Part shown: positions 15,584 through 24,190 of the stretch, in pieces
Numbering within the stretch: the stretch's first letter is position 1
Layout of the letters: each line of letters starts with the position of its first letter
The notes under the pieces: generated by a model
The model's database searches: none
What the model saw: only the letters and a program-made list of their open reading frames with translations
Told to the model about the DNA's origin: nothing
Program-made: the position numbers and the translations under genes
NCBI GenBank assembly: GCA_003344655.1
Contig: MAIU01000004.1
Location: 1 to 40,890 of the forward strand
Length of the DNA stretch: 40,890 nucleotides
Direction: 5' to 3'
Source: Candidatus Korarchaeota archaeon NZ13-K
GTDB taxonomy: Archaea; Korarchaeota; Korarchaeia; Korarchaeales; Korarchaeaceae

Positions 15584-15885
15584 ACTATGCTTATCTTCAC
15601 GTCCTCCGGGAGGGAGATCCCCATTATGCTCCTTATATAGCGCTCATCCGGGTTAGGGATGTCCAGTATCCTCTTGTGGATCCTCAGCTCGTACTTATCG
15701 TACTTGTTCGTCCCCTCCCCCGAGGGGTTCCTCAGGGCGGTCACCCTCAGCCTCTTGGTCGGCAGGGGTATGGGCCCCTTCACCCTGACCCCCATCTTCT
15801 CGGCTATGTCCTTGAACATCCTGCTGACTCTCTCCAAGCTCTCAGGGTTCGTGCTGACGAGCTCTATCCTCAAGACCTCGGTCAT
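15574..15885 (-). CDS. rps10: 30S ribosomal protein uS10
   Basis: This 103-residue product is archaeal/eukaryotic S10 (S20e type): LRIELVSTNPESLERV at the start, GPIPLPTKRLRV in the middle, and the KYELRIHKRILDI strand near the rRNA- and uS14-contacting loop. It follows aEF1A in the same direction after about 54 bases, the standard archaeal tuf-rps10 arrangement. The ATG at 15885 is preceded by GGTGAT; a GTG three codons upstream (15894) is possible. The AT-rich gap before it (15895-15939) may hold a secondary promoter or weak terminator. Confidence 0.97.
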   Translation of the reverse strand: MTEVLRIELVSTNPESLERVSRMFKDIAEKMGVRVKGPIPLPTKRLRVTALRNPSGEGTNKYDKYELRIHKRILDIPNPDERYIRSIMGISLPEDVKISIVLM

Positions 15886-15899
15886 CCGGATCACCTTCC

Positions 15900-15938
15900 A
15901 AATATAAGTAAAAATCTTTGTTTATTTTTGAGATAATG
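15900..15938 (-). terminator. T-rich gap after aEF1A, possible partial terminator or internal promoter
   Basis: On the minus strand, the bases after the aEF1A stop include the T run ATTTTTACTTATATTTGG. T-rich tracts end transcription in Archaea, but this one also resembles a TATA box (TTATATTT) about 20 bases before uS10. It may reduce read-through, add uS10 transcripts, or both. Confidence 0.3.
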
Positions 15939-15939
15939 C

Positions 15940-17211
15940 TCACTTTTTCTTCCTCTCAAGCGGAACCACGTCAAGCACTATGCCTGCAGCTACCGTGATC
16001 CCCATGTCCCTGACCGCGAACCTACCGAGCGGCGGGAATTCGCTGTACTTCTCGATCACGAAGGGCTTGAGGGGCTCGAACTTCACTATGGCTGCATCCC
16101 CCCTCCTTATAAAGCTCGGTTTCTCCTCTATGACCTGACCGCTCCTCGGATCTATCTTCTTCTCTATTGAGACCATCTTGCACGCCATGTGGCCCGTGTG
16201 GGCGTGGATCACCGGCGTGTAGCCAGGTGCTATTGCCGTTGGGTGCTGGAGGACAACTATCTGGGCGGTGAACTCCTTGGCCACCGTCGGTGGGTTATTC
16301 GGGTGCCCTATCACGTCGCCCCTCTTTATCTCCTTCTTGTCTATCCCCTTTATGTTTATCCCTATGTTATCCCCTGGCTCGGCCTTATCTAGCCTCTCAT
16401 GGTGCATCTCGATGCTCTTGACCTCGGCGGTCTTGCCCAGGGGCTCTATCACTATTGTATCTCCGGGCTTCAGGACCCCGGTCTCCACCCTGCCCACGAC
16501 GACCGTTCCGACGCCAGTTATGGAGAACACGTCCTGTATGGGTATCCTCAATGGCTTGTCCAACGGTTTCGGTGGTGCGACGAACGTGTCCAGGACCTCA
16601 TAGAGAGTTGGCCCGTTATACCAGGGCATCTTGTCGCTCCTATTGACCACGTTGTCTCCCTGAAGACCGCTGGTGGGCACGAAGTGTATCTTGGAGGGAT
16701 CGTAACCCACCCTCTTGAGGAGGTCCGAGACCTGGGCCTTCAGCTCCTCATACCTCTCCTTCTTGTATCCGACGGTGGGGTCATCCATCTTGTTTATGGC
16801 CACGGCCAGCTGATTGACCCCCAGCGTCTTTATCAGGAAGACGTGCTCTATAGTCTGAGCCTGCACTCCCTCCCCGGACTTCGCGGAGACCACGAGTATA
16901 GCGGCATCAGCCTGGCTGGCGCCAGTTATCATGTTCTTAACGAAGTCCCTGTGCCCCGGGGCATCTATCACCGTGATCATCTTGTGGGGGGTCTCGACCT
17001 TCGTGTGGAAGAGGTCTATCGTCATTCCCCTCTCTCGCTCCTCCTTGAGCCTGTCCACCACCCAAGCGAACCTTGCGTCCGCGGCTAGCTCCTCAGGGGG
17101 GAGTTCCTCCACCAGTTTCAAGTCGTAGAAGAGTCTCCCGATTATTGTGGACTTCCCATGATCCACGTGGCCCACGAATATCAGGTTCACGTGCTCCTTC
17201 TCCGGCATCAT
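15940..17211 (-). CDS. tuf: Translation elongation factor aEF1A
   Basis: The 423-residue product brings aminoacyl-tRNA to the ribosome as a GTP complex. GTPase motifs: GHVDHGKST (residues 14-22), DAPGH (83-87) and NKMD (140-143). The switch-I region RGMTIDL precedes [10 protein letters not shown], a slight variation on the common AHWKFETPK. Domains 2 and 3 are complete, with [10 protein letters not shown] and the final VVPLERKKK. Two consecutive ATG codons lie at the start (17211 and 17208); GGGTGAT upstream is spaced better for the second. A minus-strand TATA box at about 17258-17265 predicts a leader of roughly 25 bases. The gene is co-oriented with uS10 and is separated from uS12-uS7, which lie at the far end of the window. 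Confidence 0.98.
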   Translation of the reverse strand: MMPEKEHVNLIFVGHVDHGKSTIIGRLFYDLKLVEELPPEELAADARFAWVVDRLKEERERGMTIDLFHTKVETPHKMITVIDAPGHRDFVKNMITGASQADAAILVVSAKSGEGVQAQTIEHVFLIKTLGVNQLAVAINKMDDPTVGYKKERYEELKAQVSDLLKRVGYDPSKIHFVPTSGLQGDNVVNRSDKMPWYNGPTLYEVLDTFVAPPKPLDKPLRIPIQDVFSITGVGTVVVGRVETGVLKPGDTIVIEPLGKTAEVKSIEMHHERLDKAEPGDNIGINIKGIDKKEIKRGDVIGHPNNPPTVAKEFTAQIVVLQHPTAIAPGYTPVIHAHTGHMACKMVSIEKKIDPRSGQVIEEKPSFIRRGDAAIVKFEPLKPFVIEKYSEFPPLGRFAVRDMGITVAAGIVLDVVPLERKKK

Positions 17212-17516
17212 ATCACCCTGCCACTATCGGCACCTTCACTTCCGATGAGCCGCGCATTTTTAAATATGATTGGAGATTGCGTCGGCTTCAAGATATCCTG
17301 AAATACGTCGATGGAGGTGAGCCAACCTCAAGTGGGCTTTTCATGATCGATGCCATGGATGGAAATACCTTGCAGGTTGCGGAGCGGAATATCCGGTCAT
17401 TCTGGCGATCCCGCGGGACTTCGATGGAGCTCTTAGGATCGAAGGAAGGTTCGAAGGCTTAGGCCTCGGATCCTGCGGAGAATAATATTTTTAAGATCAG
17501 GGGGGGACCTCCAACG
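17212..17516. other. 305-base gap holding two divergent promoters and a possible decayed ORF
   Basis: The left part carries the aEF1A promoter (minus-strand ATTTAAAA, about 17258-17265). The right end carries TATTTTTAA at 17486-17494, centred 27 bases before the ATG at 17517, which predicts a leaderless mRNA. Between them about 200 bases show no gene with a ribosome binding site. One plus frame, open for about 50 codons and ending at TAA 17481-17483, reads GAEYPVILAIPRDFDGALRI; it looks protein-like but has no good start. It may be a gene remnant or chance. Confidence 0.45.
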
Positions 17517-17984
17517 ATGCCGGAGGATGCGTTGGAGCTTAGGTATAAGGAGATCACCGCTTGGATGCTCACGCTACCACCGTTCCTAGCTCTGCTATCC
17601 TGCTACCTCTCCCTCAGCGTTCACCCGTTCGACAGGGATCTCGGTGCTAGGATAAGCATAGTGCTCATGATAACAGCTATGTTCTTATTTATAACAGCAG
17701 ATAGGTATATAAGGCTATTTATTTCACCAAATGTGGAGGATAGGTCTCAGATAGTGATGCTCTACAGGAGGGCGATGGTGCTCTTGGGCGTGGTCATACC
17801 GGTGCTCGGCTTAATCTCAACGCTGGCGGTGGGCTACCCTGATGCCCCGCTGACCGCCCTCTCCTTCACAGCGATATCCCTGAGCGGACTGGGCTCCGCC
17901 TGGAAGAGGTTCTATGATAAACTGACCGGAAAGATGATACCGCCTCCCGAGGAAAAGAAGGAAAAGAAACCCGTGAGGAAGTGA
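17517..17984 (+). CDS. Small four-helix membrane protein of unknown function
   Basis: I do not recognise the family. The 155-residue product has four hydrophobic segments (about residues 16-32, 43-62, 84-104 and 110-126), a short acidic N-terminus and a strongly charged C-terminal tail (PPPEEKKEKKPVRK) that is probably cytoplasmic. No catalytic motif, signal peptide or cysteine pair is evident. A TATA-like TATTTTTAA lies about 27 bases upstream of the ATG, so the mRNA is probably leaderless, although a G-run is also near. It stands alone between aEF1A and the convergent phosphohexomutase gene, with two bases between the two stop codons. Confidence 0.7.
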   Translation: MPEDALELRYKEITAWMLTLPPFLALLSCYLSLSVHPFDRDLGARISIVLMITAMFLFITADRYIRLFISPNVEDRSQIVMLYRRAMVLLGVVIPVLGLISTLAVGYPDAPLTALSFTAISLSGLGSAWKRFYDKLTGKMIPPPEEKKEKKPVRK

Positions 17985-17986
17985 TC

Positions 17987-19327
17987 TCAGCTCAGCAACT
18001 TACTTATCTCCTCCATTAACCTCTCAGCATCCCTCCTCTCGATCCCCTCAACGAGGACCCTCACCTTATGCTCCGTCTTCGATGTCCTGACGAGGGCCCA
18101 GAGCTCCTCAGATGACATCCTGATACCGTCAGTCAAGTCCAGGTCCATGCCCTCCCTCTCAGCCATCCCGATGAGCTCCCTCTCAATCTCCTTCCACTCC
18201 TTGACGAGCGGGAAGTTCCTCCTGAGGACGTGATACTTGGGGAACTCCCCGACGATCTCGCTCAACTTGGAGCCCCTCGATGACATGAGCTCGAGTATCA
18301 GGGAGGCGGCCAGGGGACCGTCCCTGCCCAGGTGGAACTCCGGTAGTATGACGCCGCCGCAGCTCCCCTCGCCGCCGACGGTGGCCCCAACCTCCCTCAT
18401 CTTGTGGGCGACGTAGGCCTCACCCACCGGGGTCCTGTAGATCTCGGCACCCCTCCTCCTCGCTATGTGGTCGAATACCCTCGAGGAGGCCACGTTAACC
18501 ACGAGCTTCCCGCCTCCCCTCCTCTCCAGCACGTAATCGACGACCAGGGCTAGAGTCATGTCCTCAGGAAGGACATCTCCCCTCTCCGTGACTAGAGTGA
18601 GCCTGTCAGCATCAGTATCGTGAGCTAGGCCAAGATCCGATCCCGTGGCCACCACGATCCTGGAGAGGTCCTCCAAGGTATCGGGTCTCGGCTCCAACTC
18701 CCTCACGAATATCCCGGGAGCGGAGTTGATCGTTATGGTCCTCACTCCGAGCTCGTTGAGGAGATAGGGCGTCACGTAAGCACCTGCTCCCCCGTTAACA
18801 TCCAGGCAAGCCTTCAGCCCGCTCCCTCTCACCCTATCGGCATCAACGAACCTGAGCAGGTCCTCGATGTACTCAGCGGTGACGTCGTAACTCTCCTCCC
18901 TACCCACCTCGTTCCAGGGCACGGACTCGAAGCGACCCCTCTGGAACTCATCCCTCAGAGATTCCATCTCATCCGGGTGTAGAAGCACTCCATCACTTCC
19001 AAGGAGCTTCAAAGCGTTCCATTCGGGTGGATTGTGGCTCGCTGAAATTATAACGCCCCCATCGGCGCCGTACCTGTCCGTAGCCCACCCTATGGCCGGC
19101 GTGGGCGCTATCCCTATGTTCAGCACGTTGACACCGGCGGACAGGAGACCTGCGACGACAGCCCTCTCCACGGCCTCACCGCTGGGCCTGGTGTCCCTGC
19201 CGACGACGACGAGGGATCCCTTCCCCAGCCTCCTCCCGAACACGTTGGCGAGCAGCATGGCCACATTAGCGTCGAAACCGCTGCCAAAGACACCCCTAAT
19301 CCCCAGGGGCGTGAATATCAGGCTCAT
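17987..19327 (-). CDS. Phosphohexomutase (phosphoglucosamine/phosphomannomutase family)
   Basis: The 446-residue product is an alpha-D-phosphohexomutase with all four family motifs: LGIRGVFG near the N-terminus, the active serine in ISASHNPPEWN, the Mg site DTDADRLTL, and the sugar-binding GGEGSCGGVI. The C-terminal phosphate-binding loop is RTSKTEHKVRV. Archaeal members interconvert glucosamine, mannose or glucose 6- and 1-phosphates; the SASHNPP and GEGSCG forms are shared by GlmM- and ManB-like proteins, so the substrate is not fixed. GlmS at 37474 would supply glucosamine-6-phosphate. The ATG lies 32 bases inside the upstream OPT-like gene, and the GIRG motif is too close to the start to allow a later codon, so the overlap is real. 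Confidence 0.93.
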   Translation of the reverse strand: MSLIFTPLGIRGVFGSGFDANVAMLLANVFGRRLGKGSLVVVGRDTRPSGEAVERAVVAGLLSAGVNVLNIGIAPTPAIGWATDRYGADGGVIISASHNPPEWNALKLLGSDGVLLHPDEMESLRDEFQRGRFESVPWNEVGREESYDVTAEYIEDLLRFVDADRVRGSGLKACLDVNGGAGAYVTPYLLNELGVRTITINSAPGIFVRELEPRPDTLEDLSRIVVATGSDLGLAHDTDADRLTLVTERGDVLPEDMTLALVVDYVLERRGGGKLVVNVASSRVFDHIARRRGAEIYRTPVGEAYVAHKMREVGATVGGEGSCGGVILPEFHLGRDGPLAASLILELMSSRGSKLSEIVGEFPKYHVLRRNFPLVKEWKEIERELIGMAEREGMDLDLTDGIRMSSEELWALVRTSKTEHKVRVLVEGIERRDAERLMEEISKLLS

Positions 19328-21272
19328 CCGAGACCCTCCCGGACCTCGCGTAAGCTCTAACCGCTGGGAGCATCACGGCCAGTATTATGAGGGAGCCGAT
19401 CACCCATGAGAAAGATGATATAGGGCTGGCTTTGGCGATCAGGACCAAGCTGGTGCCCATCGCATTCAGGACGCCTCCCACCGCGAAACCGGCGAGGAAG
19501 GGTATAGCCCTCCTGCGCATGAAATCACCACCCCCGTACCTCTCGGCGAGGTACCTCAGCAGGCTGGTCATCATGTATAGGGCGGCGTATTGTGGCAGAA
19601 GGAGCCCCAGGAGAACCCCTATCGCGCTGACTCCGAACACCGGAAAGAGGGTTCTCAATGCGAAGGCGAGGGCGCCCACAGCGAATCCCTCCATGAAGTG
19701 ATCGAGCCTCCACCCCATCATCTCACCCATCATCATGAGCAGGCCCTCCTCCGGGTACGTCGTCTCCGCCATCTCCAAGGGCCTCTTGGCGGCGCCCCAG
19801 AGGTGGAATGATGTAATCAGCAGCAGTCCCCCAGCCACGGCCCCAAAGAGCATCCCGAGGACCTGGGCCCTCAGCATGGTCTTCGCCCTCATTCCTGTAT
19901 CCGATGAGAACTTGAATCCCTCAGCTGAAGCTGTCGGTTGGGCCGAGATGGAATCAGTTATCATCGCATTGGCGGCGCCAGAGAAGAAGGCATCGGCCGA
20001 TGCCCTGCTGAAGATCCCGGATGAGAAGAAGGTGCTGTAAAGTAAACCCCTCACGCCCAAGTTGACGGGTACTATCCAGTTGCTCATGCCCAGGGTCCAT
20101 ATGTAACCCTGCCAGTACACCAGCTGAAGCACCAGTATCGCTGAGGCCAGGACGGGACTCATCCCCAGGACTGATAGCAGGAATGAGCTCCCTATGAACG
20201 TGAGGATCCATCCCAGTAGAACCCACCTCCTGGGTAGGGGCTCGTCCCTCCACTCCCTGAAGCTCCTGAGCAAGTATCTGCCTCCTAGGAGGATCGGGAT
20301 GACACCAACGGCGACGTAGAGACCCGTGCTCAGGTGATACCATGGTACGGGACCGTTAAGAGCTGAGTTGGAGACGTAGAAGGAGAAATCATGACCTGCC
20401 TCATAGGGGAGCAGGCCCATCCTCACGAGGACCGGGGGTATCAGCAGGTAGGCGACGATCGCGGTCACCCAAACGGAAACCTGAACCCCTAGGGGTATGA
20501 GGAAGGACCAGGCGATGAGGTCAGGGGTTATCTGTGCAGCGCTATCCATTCCAAAGGCCCCTCCAGGGAAAGGTCCCTGGAGGTGGGGCGTGAGGTCGAA
20601 CCTGAGGTCGACGGCCGGGAACTCCTCCCATATGGCCTCCAGGAGGTGACCCTTCTGGAAGAGCGCTATCGTGAAGCCCGAGAGGATGCCAAGCCAGAGG
20701 AATCTGAGCTCCCTCCCCCTCTCCCTCACTATCTTGGAGAAGCTCGCCGCCACCGTGGCCACGGGGAATACCAGCTTCTCCCTCTCTATGTAGAACCTCC
20801 TCAGGGGTATCACGTTGAAGTAGGAGAATAGTGAAAGGACTATCGCAAACAGCATAGCGTATATCAGGGGGAGGGCCCAGGCCCCCCAGTTGAGATCACC
20901 TCCAAGCAGGAGGCTCCTGAGGGCATCCTCCTCCCTCGGCACCAGGAAACTGGGAAGGATCTGCTTCAGAGGGAAATCCCTGGAGAGGGCAGCTACGGCC
21001 CAGGAGGGGAGCAGGTACTGCCAGCCTATGAACAATACTGTGATCACCTCGACGGATCCGAAGATGACGCCAATCTCACCCAGGGATAGTGGCCTCCTGC
21101 TCAGACTTGAGATGGCATAAGATACGGCTATCACCACGAGAGCGGCCTCCCCGGTCCAGCTGTAACCCCCAGCCCCCCTTATCACGCTCTGACCGAATAT
21201 TATCAGGAGTCCGAAGACCATCGATAGGAGGATCGCCCTTGGAGTAAAGGATGCCTCCTGAGACTCCTCCAA
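19296..21272 (-). CDS. OPT-like polytopic membrane transporter
   Basis: The 658-residue protein has roughly 14-16 hydrophobic helices. It resembles archaeal and bacterial OPT-related membrane proteins (DUF6785-type): a FNVIPLRRFYIEREKLVFPVA segment (about residues 150-170), the LNGPVPWYHLSTG loop and the GVSAIGVLLGLLLP helix near the C-terminus. OPT proteins move oligopeptides or metal chelates, but this branch is uncharacterised, so the substrate is open. The TTG start at 21272 follows GGTGATCC. It is 13 bases after the GAPDH-like gene and overlaps the phosphohexomutase gene by 32 bases, all in one leftward operon from pgk. Confidence 0.7.
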   Translation of the reverse strand: MEESQEASFTPRAILLSMVFGLLIIFGQSVIRGAGGYSWTGEAALVVIAVSYAISSLSRRPLSLGEIGVIFGSVEVITVLFIGWQYLLPSWAVAALSRDFPLKQILPSFLVPREEDALRSLLLGGDLNWGAWALPLIYAMLFAIVLSLFSYFNVIPLRRFYIEREKLVFPVATVAASFSKIVRERGRELRFLWLGILSGFTIALFQKGHLLEAIWEEFPAVDLRFDLTPHLQGPFPGGAFGMDSAAQITPDLIAWSFLIPLGVQVSVWVTAIVAYLLIPPVLVRMGLLPYEAGHDFSFYVSNSALNGPVPWYHLSTGLYVAVGVIPILLGGRYLLRSFREWRDEPLPRRWVLLGWILTFIGSSFLLSVLGMSPVLASAILVLQLVYWQGYIWTLGMSNWIVPVNLGVRGLLYSTFFSSGIFSRASADAFFSGAANAMITDSISAQPTASAEGFKFSSDTGMRAKTMLRAQVLGMLFGAVAGGLLLITSFHLWGAAKRPLEMAETTYPEEGLLMMMGEMMGWRLDHFMEGFAVGALAFALRTLFPVFGVSAIGVLLGLLLPQYAALYMMTSLLRYLAERYGGGDFMRRRAIPFLAGFAVGGVLNAMGTSLVLIAKASPISSFSWVIGSLIILAVMLPAVRAYARSGRVSDEPDIHAPGD

Positions 21273-21285
21273 AGGATCACCTGAC

Positions 21286-22041
21286 TCAGTGAAGCAGCCC
21301 GCTTTTTATACTTAAGTGATGGTCCGTGATGGAGGAGGAGATCTCCCTGCTCACCCCTACGGACTCTCTCATGGTGTCTATAGCCTCCGGTATCGTGGAG
21401 AATATCCCATAAAGCGAGAGGAGGCTGAGAGATCTCCCGTCATCTGAGAGCTGCAGGGATCTGAGGAGGACTATCAGCGAGAAGAGGGTGTGGCTCCTGA
21501 AGAAGGGGTAGTAAATGCAGAGGTCACTCAGGTCAACCTCCTCATTCAAGGAGCTGATCCTCCTAGCTGAGAGGAGGGAATCCACGAGGAACTCGCGGCT
21601 CTCCTCCCTAGAGAGCTTCACGTCCAGCAAGGCCGGCCTGAAGAAGGGGCAGCAGTAGAGGGAGCTTGAGACCCACCTTATGGAAACCTCGGCCAGGGGG
21701 AGATCCGCCAACCTGTATGAGGTCACATCCCTGGGATCCAGCCTGACTCCAGTCCCCTCGAAGGTGAGCCTCACGCTCAAGTCTCTTGGATCGTACTCAA
21801 GCAGGAAATCCACACCCTCAAGGAGGTCCTCAAGGAAACCACTTATCCTGATTCCCTTCTCCTTGAAAAACTCGAACTGGGATCTGCTGCAGAACAGGTC
21901 ACCGATGCCGGCCAACTCCCTCGAGAGGAAAGTGGGTCCGTGCGAGTAGAAGCCCACGACCTCGATGTCCGGCTGCCTCCTCAGGGCCTCAGCTATGTGC
22001 GGGGTATGGGGATCATGCCCCAGTATCCCAACCCTTATCAT
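21286..22041 (-). CDS. Degenerate archaeal type II GAPDH relative, probably not catalytic
   Basis: This 251-residue product aligns by eye with archaeal glyceraldehyde-3-phosphate dehydrogenase (about 340 residues). Matching parts are the N-terminal pattern RVGILGH..AEALRRQPDIEVVGF (residues 3-31), GIRISGFLEDLLEGVDFLLE (63-82) and the C-terminal STIPEAIDTMRESVG (215-229). The NAD-binding GxGxxG loop has become GHDPHTP, the catalytic Cys of the SCNTTG motif appears to be Ser (RWVSSS, 122-127), and about 90 residues of the catalytic domain are missing. It starts four bases inside pgk, a typical GAPDH neighbour. It could be a regulatory or scaffold subunit, or a slowly decaying paralogue; the intact frame argues for retained use. 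The alignment is from memory of the family, not a search. Confidence 0.65.
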   Translation of the reverse strand: MIRVGILGHDPHTPHIAEALRRQPDIEVVGFYSHGPTFLSRELAGIGDLFCSRSQFEFFKEKGIRISGFLEDLLEGVDFLLEYDPRDLSVRLTFEGTGVRLDPRDVTSYRLADLPLAEVSIRWVSSSLYCCPFFRPALLDVKLSREESREFLVDSLLSARRISSLNEEVDLSDLCIYYPFFRSHTLFSLIVLLRSLQLSDDGRSLSLLSLYGIFSTIPEAIDTMRESVGVSREISSSITDHHLSIKSGLLH

Positions 22042-23246
22042 CTGGCCACGCTCTCCCTCAGCGCATCGACCGCGGGCAGGGGAAGACCCGCGAGCCCGTA
22101 CATCACGGCGCCCCCTGCCGTGTACACCCTGCTCCCCTTTGCGCCGACCATGTCAGCGGCCGCGCTCAGGTGACCCCCGCAGAGCACCGATATCTTGGCA
22201 AATTTTTCCATGGCATTCACTATCTCTAGGGTCCCTCTCCTGGACTCCGGTCTCTCGAAGATGCCCATCGGCCCGTTCGCTATCGCTATATCGGCGCCCT
22301 TGAGCCTCTCCTTATAGAGCTCAATGGTCCCCACTCCTATGTCCACGATCTCTCCGTTCTCGGGGATGGCGTAGACGGGGTAATTCTCGAGACTGCCGTC
22401 CTCACCCTTAACTAGGAAATCGACCGGGTAGAGGACCCTGCCGGAGGCCTCGCTCAGTATCTCCCTAGCCGCTGGGATCAGTAGGTCCAGATCCTTCATT
22501 TTCCTCATTTTACCATCGAGCTTATGACCGGCAGCCACGGCTAGGAGCATGCCCACGAGTCCTCCCGTGAGCACCTCCGCGGCCTTCCCGTTCCTTATGG
22601 AGTGGACCATGACCTTCAGCTTGTCGGGGACCTTCGCCCCCCCGAGTATCAGGATCCTCCTTCCCTTGACCGAGTCCAGCTCCAGCATCTCATTCAGCAT
22701 CTTCTGCATGTTCCTACCGGCGGCCGAGGGTAGGAGGTAGGGGAAGGCCACCAGCGAGGGCTGGCTCCTGTGGGCCGCCTGGAAGGCATCGTTGACGTAT
22801 GCATCGAACAGCGGGGCCAACCTCTGAACCAAGTGCGTCTTTATCAGATCCCTAGGATCACCCTCAATGTTCTCCTCGGCCATGAACCTGAGGTTCTCGA
22901 GCATCAGGACATCCCCTCTCTTCATGCTCATTATCTTGGACCTAACCTCGCTTGAGAACACCCCGTCAACGTATTCGACCTCTATCCCGAGCTCCTTGGA
23001 TAACTCGGCGGCGTGGGGCTCCGTTGTTATGAAATCACTGCTCCCAGGTCTACCTTGATGGGTCCCCACGACGACGGAGGCTCCTCTCTCAATCAACTCC
23101 TTTAACGTCTTCGCGGCCTGCTTTATCTTCTCATTATCCATGATCTCCCCGTTATCTCCAACGGGAACGTTCATATCTGCCCTCAAAAAGACCCTCTTGT
23201 TCTCGATGTAGAGGTCATCGAGGGTGGGTACCCTCCTGGTCTTCAT
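22038..23246 (-). CDS. pgk: Phosphoglycerate kinase
   Basis: The 402-residue product carries the family signatures: RADMNVPV (residues 23-30), the arginine-containing GTHQGRPG, ENLRFMAEEN, VNDAFQAAHR, GGAKVPDKLKVM and the nucleotide-binding ANGPMGIFE. It interconverts 1,3-bisphosphoglycerate plus ADP with 3-phosphoglycerate plus ATP in the cytoplasm. The ATG follows GGTGATGTC, and a TATA-like TTTAATTTT (23276-23284, minus strand) lies about 34 bases upstream, giving a leader of about eight bases. It is the first gene of an operon with the GAPDH relative (four-base overlap), an OPT-like transporter and a phosphohexomutase. Confidence 0.97.
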   Translation of the reverse strand: MKTRRVPTLDDLYIENKRVFLRADMNVPVGDNGEIMDNEKIKQAAKTLKELIERGASVVVGTHQGRPGSSDFITTEPHAAELSKELGIEVEYVDGVFSSEVRSKIMSMKRGDVLMLENLRFMAEENIEGDPRDLIKTHLVQRLAPLFDAYVNDAFQAAHRSQPSLVAFPYLLPSAAGRNMQKMLNEMLELDSVKGRRILILGGAKVPDKLKVMVHSIRNGKAAEVLTGGLVGMLLAVAAGHKLDGKMRKMKDLDLLIPAAREILSEASGRVLYPVDFLVKGEDGSLENYPVYAIPENGEIVDIGVGTIELYKERLKGADIAIANGPMGIFERPESRRGTLEIVNAMEKFAKISVLCGGHLSAAADMVGAKGSRVYTAGGAVMYGLAGLPLPAVDALRESVAR

Positions 23247-23275
23247 GACATCACCGCGGTTGTGCCCGGCCAGGA

Positions 23276-23284
23276 AAAATTAAA
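23276..23284 (-). promoter_or_regulatory. TATA box of the pgk operon
   Basis: TTTAATTTT on the minus strand, centred about 34 bases before the pgk ATG. The start site is predicted near 23254, with GGTGATGTC as the leader. Confidence 0.5.
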
Positions 23285-23314
23285 GTTTTGTTCTGTTGGC
23301 GGTTAGGCACTCAT

Positions 23315-23333
23315 CCAAAATGTTAAAAATTTA
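23315..23333 (-). terminator. T-rich tract after the MTA phosphorylase gene
   Basis: On the minus strand, AAATTTTTAACATTTTGG follows the MTA phosphorylase stop within ten bases. T-runs like this end archaeal transcription. It could also serve as a second TATA element for pgk. Confidence 0.4.
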
Positions 23334-23341
23334 CATCCTGG

Positions 23342-24154
23342 CTAGGTGAGGAACTCTGAGAGGGCATCCTTACAGGCGCATGCCCTCCGCTTAGGGATCC
23401 TCCTCACACTCTCCTCCAGGAGGACGATCAGATCATCCAATCTTCTTGAGAATATTTCTAAAACCTCCTTCTGTGTCAGCTTAACCCTCCCGCTGACACC
23501 AGCGGCGTAGTTCGTGACCAGGGAGATGCTGGCATAGCATAGGGCCAGCTCCCTGGCTAGGGAAGCCTCGGGACATCCTGTCATTCCGACGATGTCGCCT
23601 CCCAGGATCGAGAATGCCCTGATCTCGGCGGCTGTCTCGAACCTGTTGCCCTCAGTGCACACGTAGACCCCTCCATCCCTCAGGCCCAACCCGAGGCTCT
23701 CGGCGGCCTCCAGTATGGAGGACCTTATCTCAGGGCAGTACGTGTGGGGCGTCATCGAGACGTGCACAACACCGCCTATCTCCCTTCCCCTGACCCTTAT
23801 CCTCGTCTTCCCGTCGAAGAAAGTGAAGTCCCTGCACTTGGTCATGTCTATCAGGTCGTGAGGTATAACTATGGTCCCGGGCTCCAGATCCGGGTTTATA
23901 GCACCGACTGCATTCGTGGCTATCACTCTCTCAACTTCCAGCATGTTCAGGGCGTACAAGTTGGCCTTGTAATTCACCTTAAACGGGGGTAGCTCGTGCG
24001 CAGCGCCGTGCCTCGGTATGAAGGCCACCTCCTCACCCGCGAACTCACCCAAGCTCACATCGCACGAACCAAATGGAGTGTCCAATCTCACTATTTTGGG
24101 ATTCTTCAGAAGCTTGTAGAGGCCACTTCCTCCTATTATGGCTATTCTCACCAC
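23342..24154 (-). CDS. mtnP: S-methyl-5'-thioadenosine phosphorylase (or MTI phosphorylase)
   Basis: This PNP-family phosphorylase of about 270 residues has IIGGSGLYKLL at the start, the phosphate-binding IPRHGAAHELPP, NAVGAINPDLEPG, CTEGNRFETAAEI and GMTGCPEASLARE. It cleaves methylthioadenosine with phosphate, salvaging adenine and methylthioribose-1-phosphate from SAM use; some archaeal members prefer methylthioinosine, and the MTGCPEA form does not settle which. The C-terminal CACKD motif matches the CxC disulfide seen in hyperthermophilic MTA phosphorylase II enzymes. The start is a GTG at 24154 or 24151, six to nine bases after GGAGGTG; a GTG at 24163 overlaps that site and is unlikely. 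Confidence 0.9.
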   Translation of the reverse strand: MVRIAIIGGSGLYKLLKNPKIVRLDTPFGSCDVSLGEFAGEEVAFIPRHGAAHELPPFKVNYKANLYALNMLEVERVIATNAVGAINPDLEPGTIVIPHDLIDMTKCRDFTFFDGKTRIRVRGREIGGVVHVSMTPHTYCPEIRSSILEAAESLGLGLRDGGVYVCTEGNRFETAAEIRAFSILGGDIVGMTGCPEASLARELALCYASISLVTNYAAGVSGRVKLTQKEVLEIFSRRLDDLIVLLEESVRRIPKRRACACKDALSEFLT

Positions 24155-24190
24155 AATGACCACCTCCAGCGCTCCTGACCTTGGGGGTAA

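Noticed and set aside
17073-17462. A 129-codon plus-strand ORF opposite the start of aEF1A
   Set aside because: Its first half is antisense to aEF1A, it has no ribosome binding site, and the half in the gap lacks protein-like pattern; only a different frame in the gap looks weakly coding.
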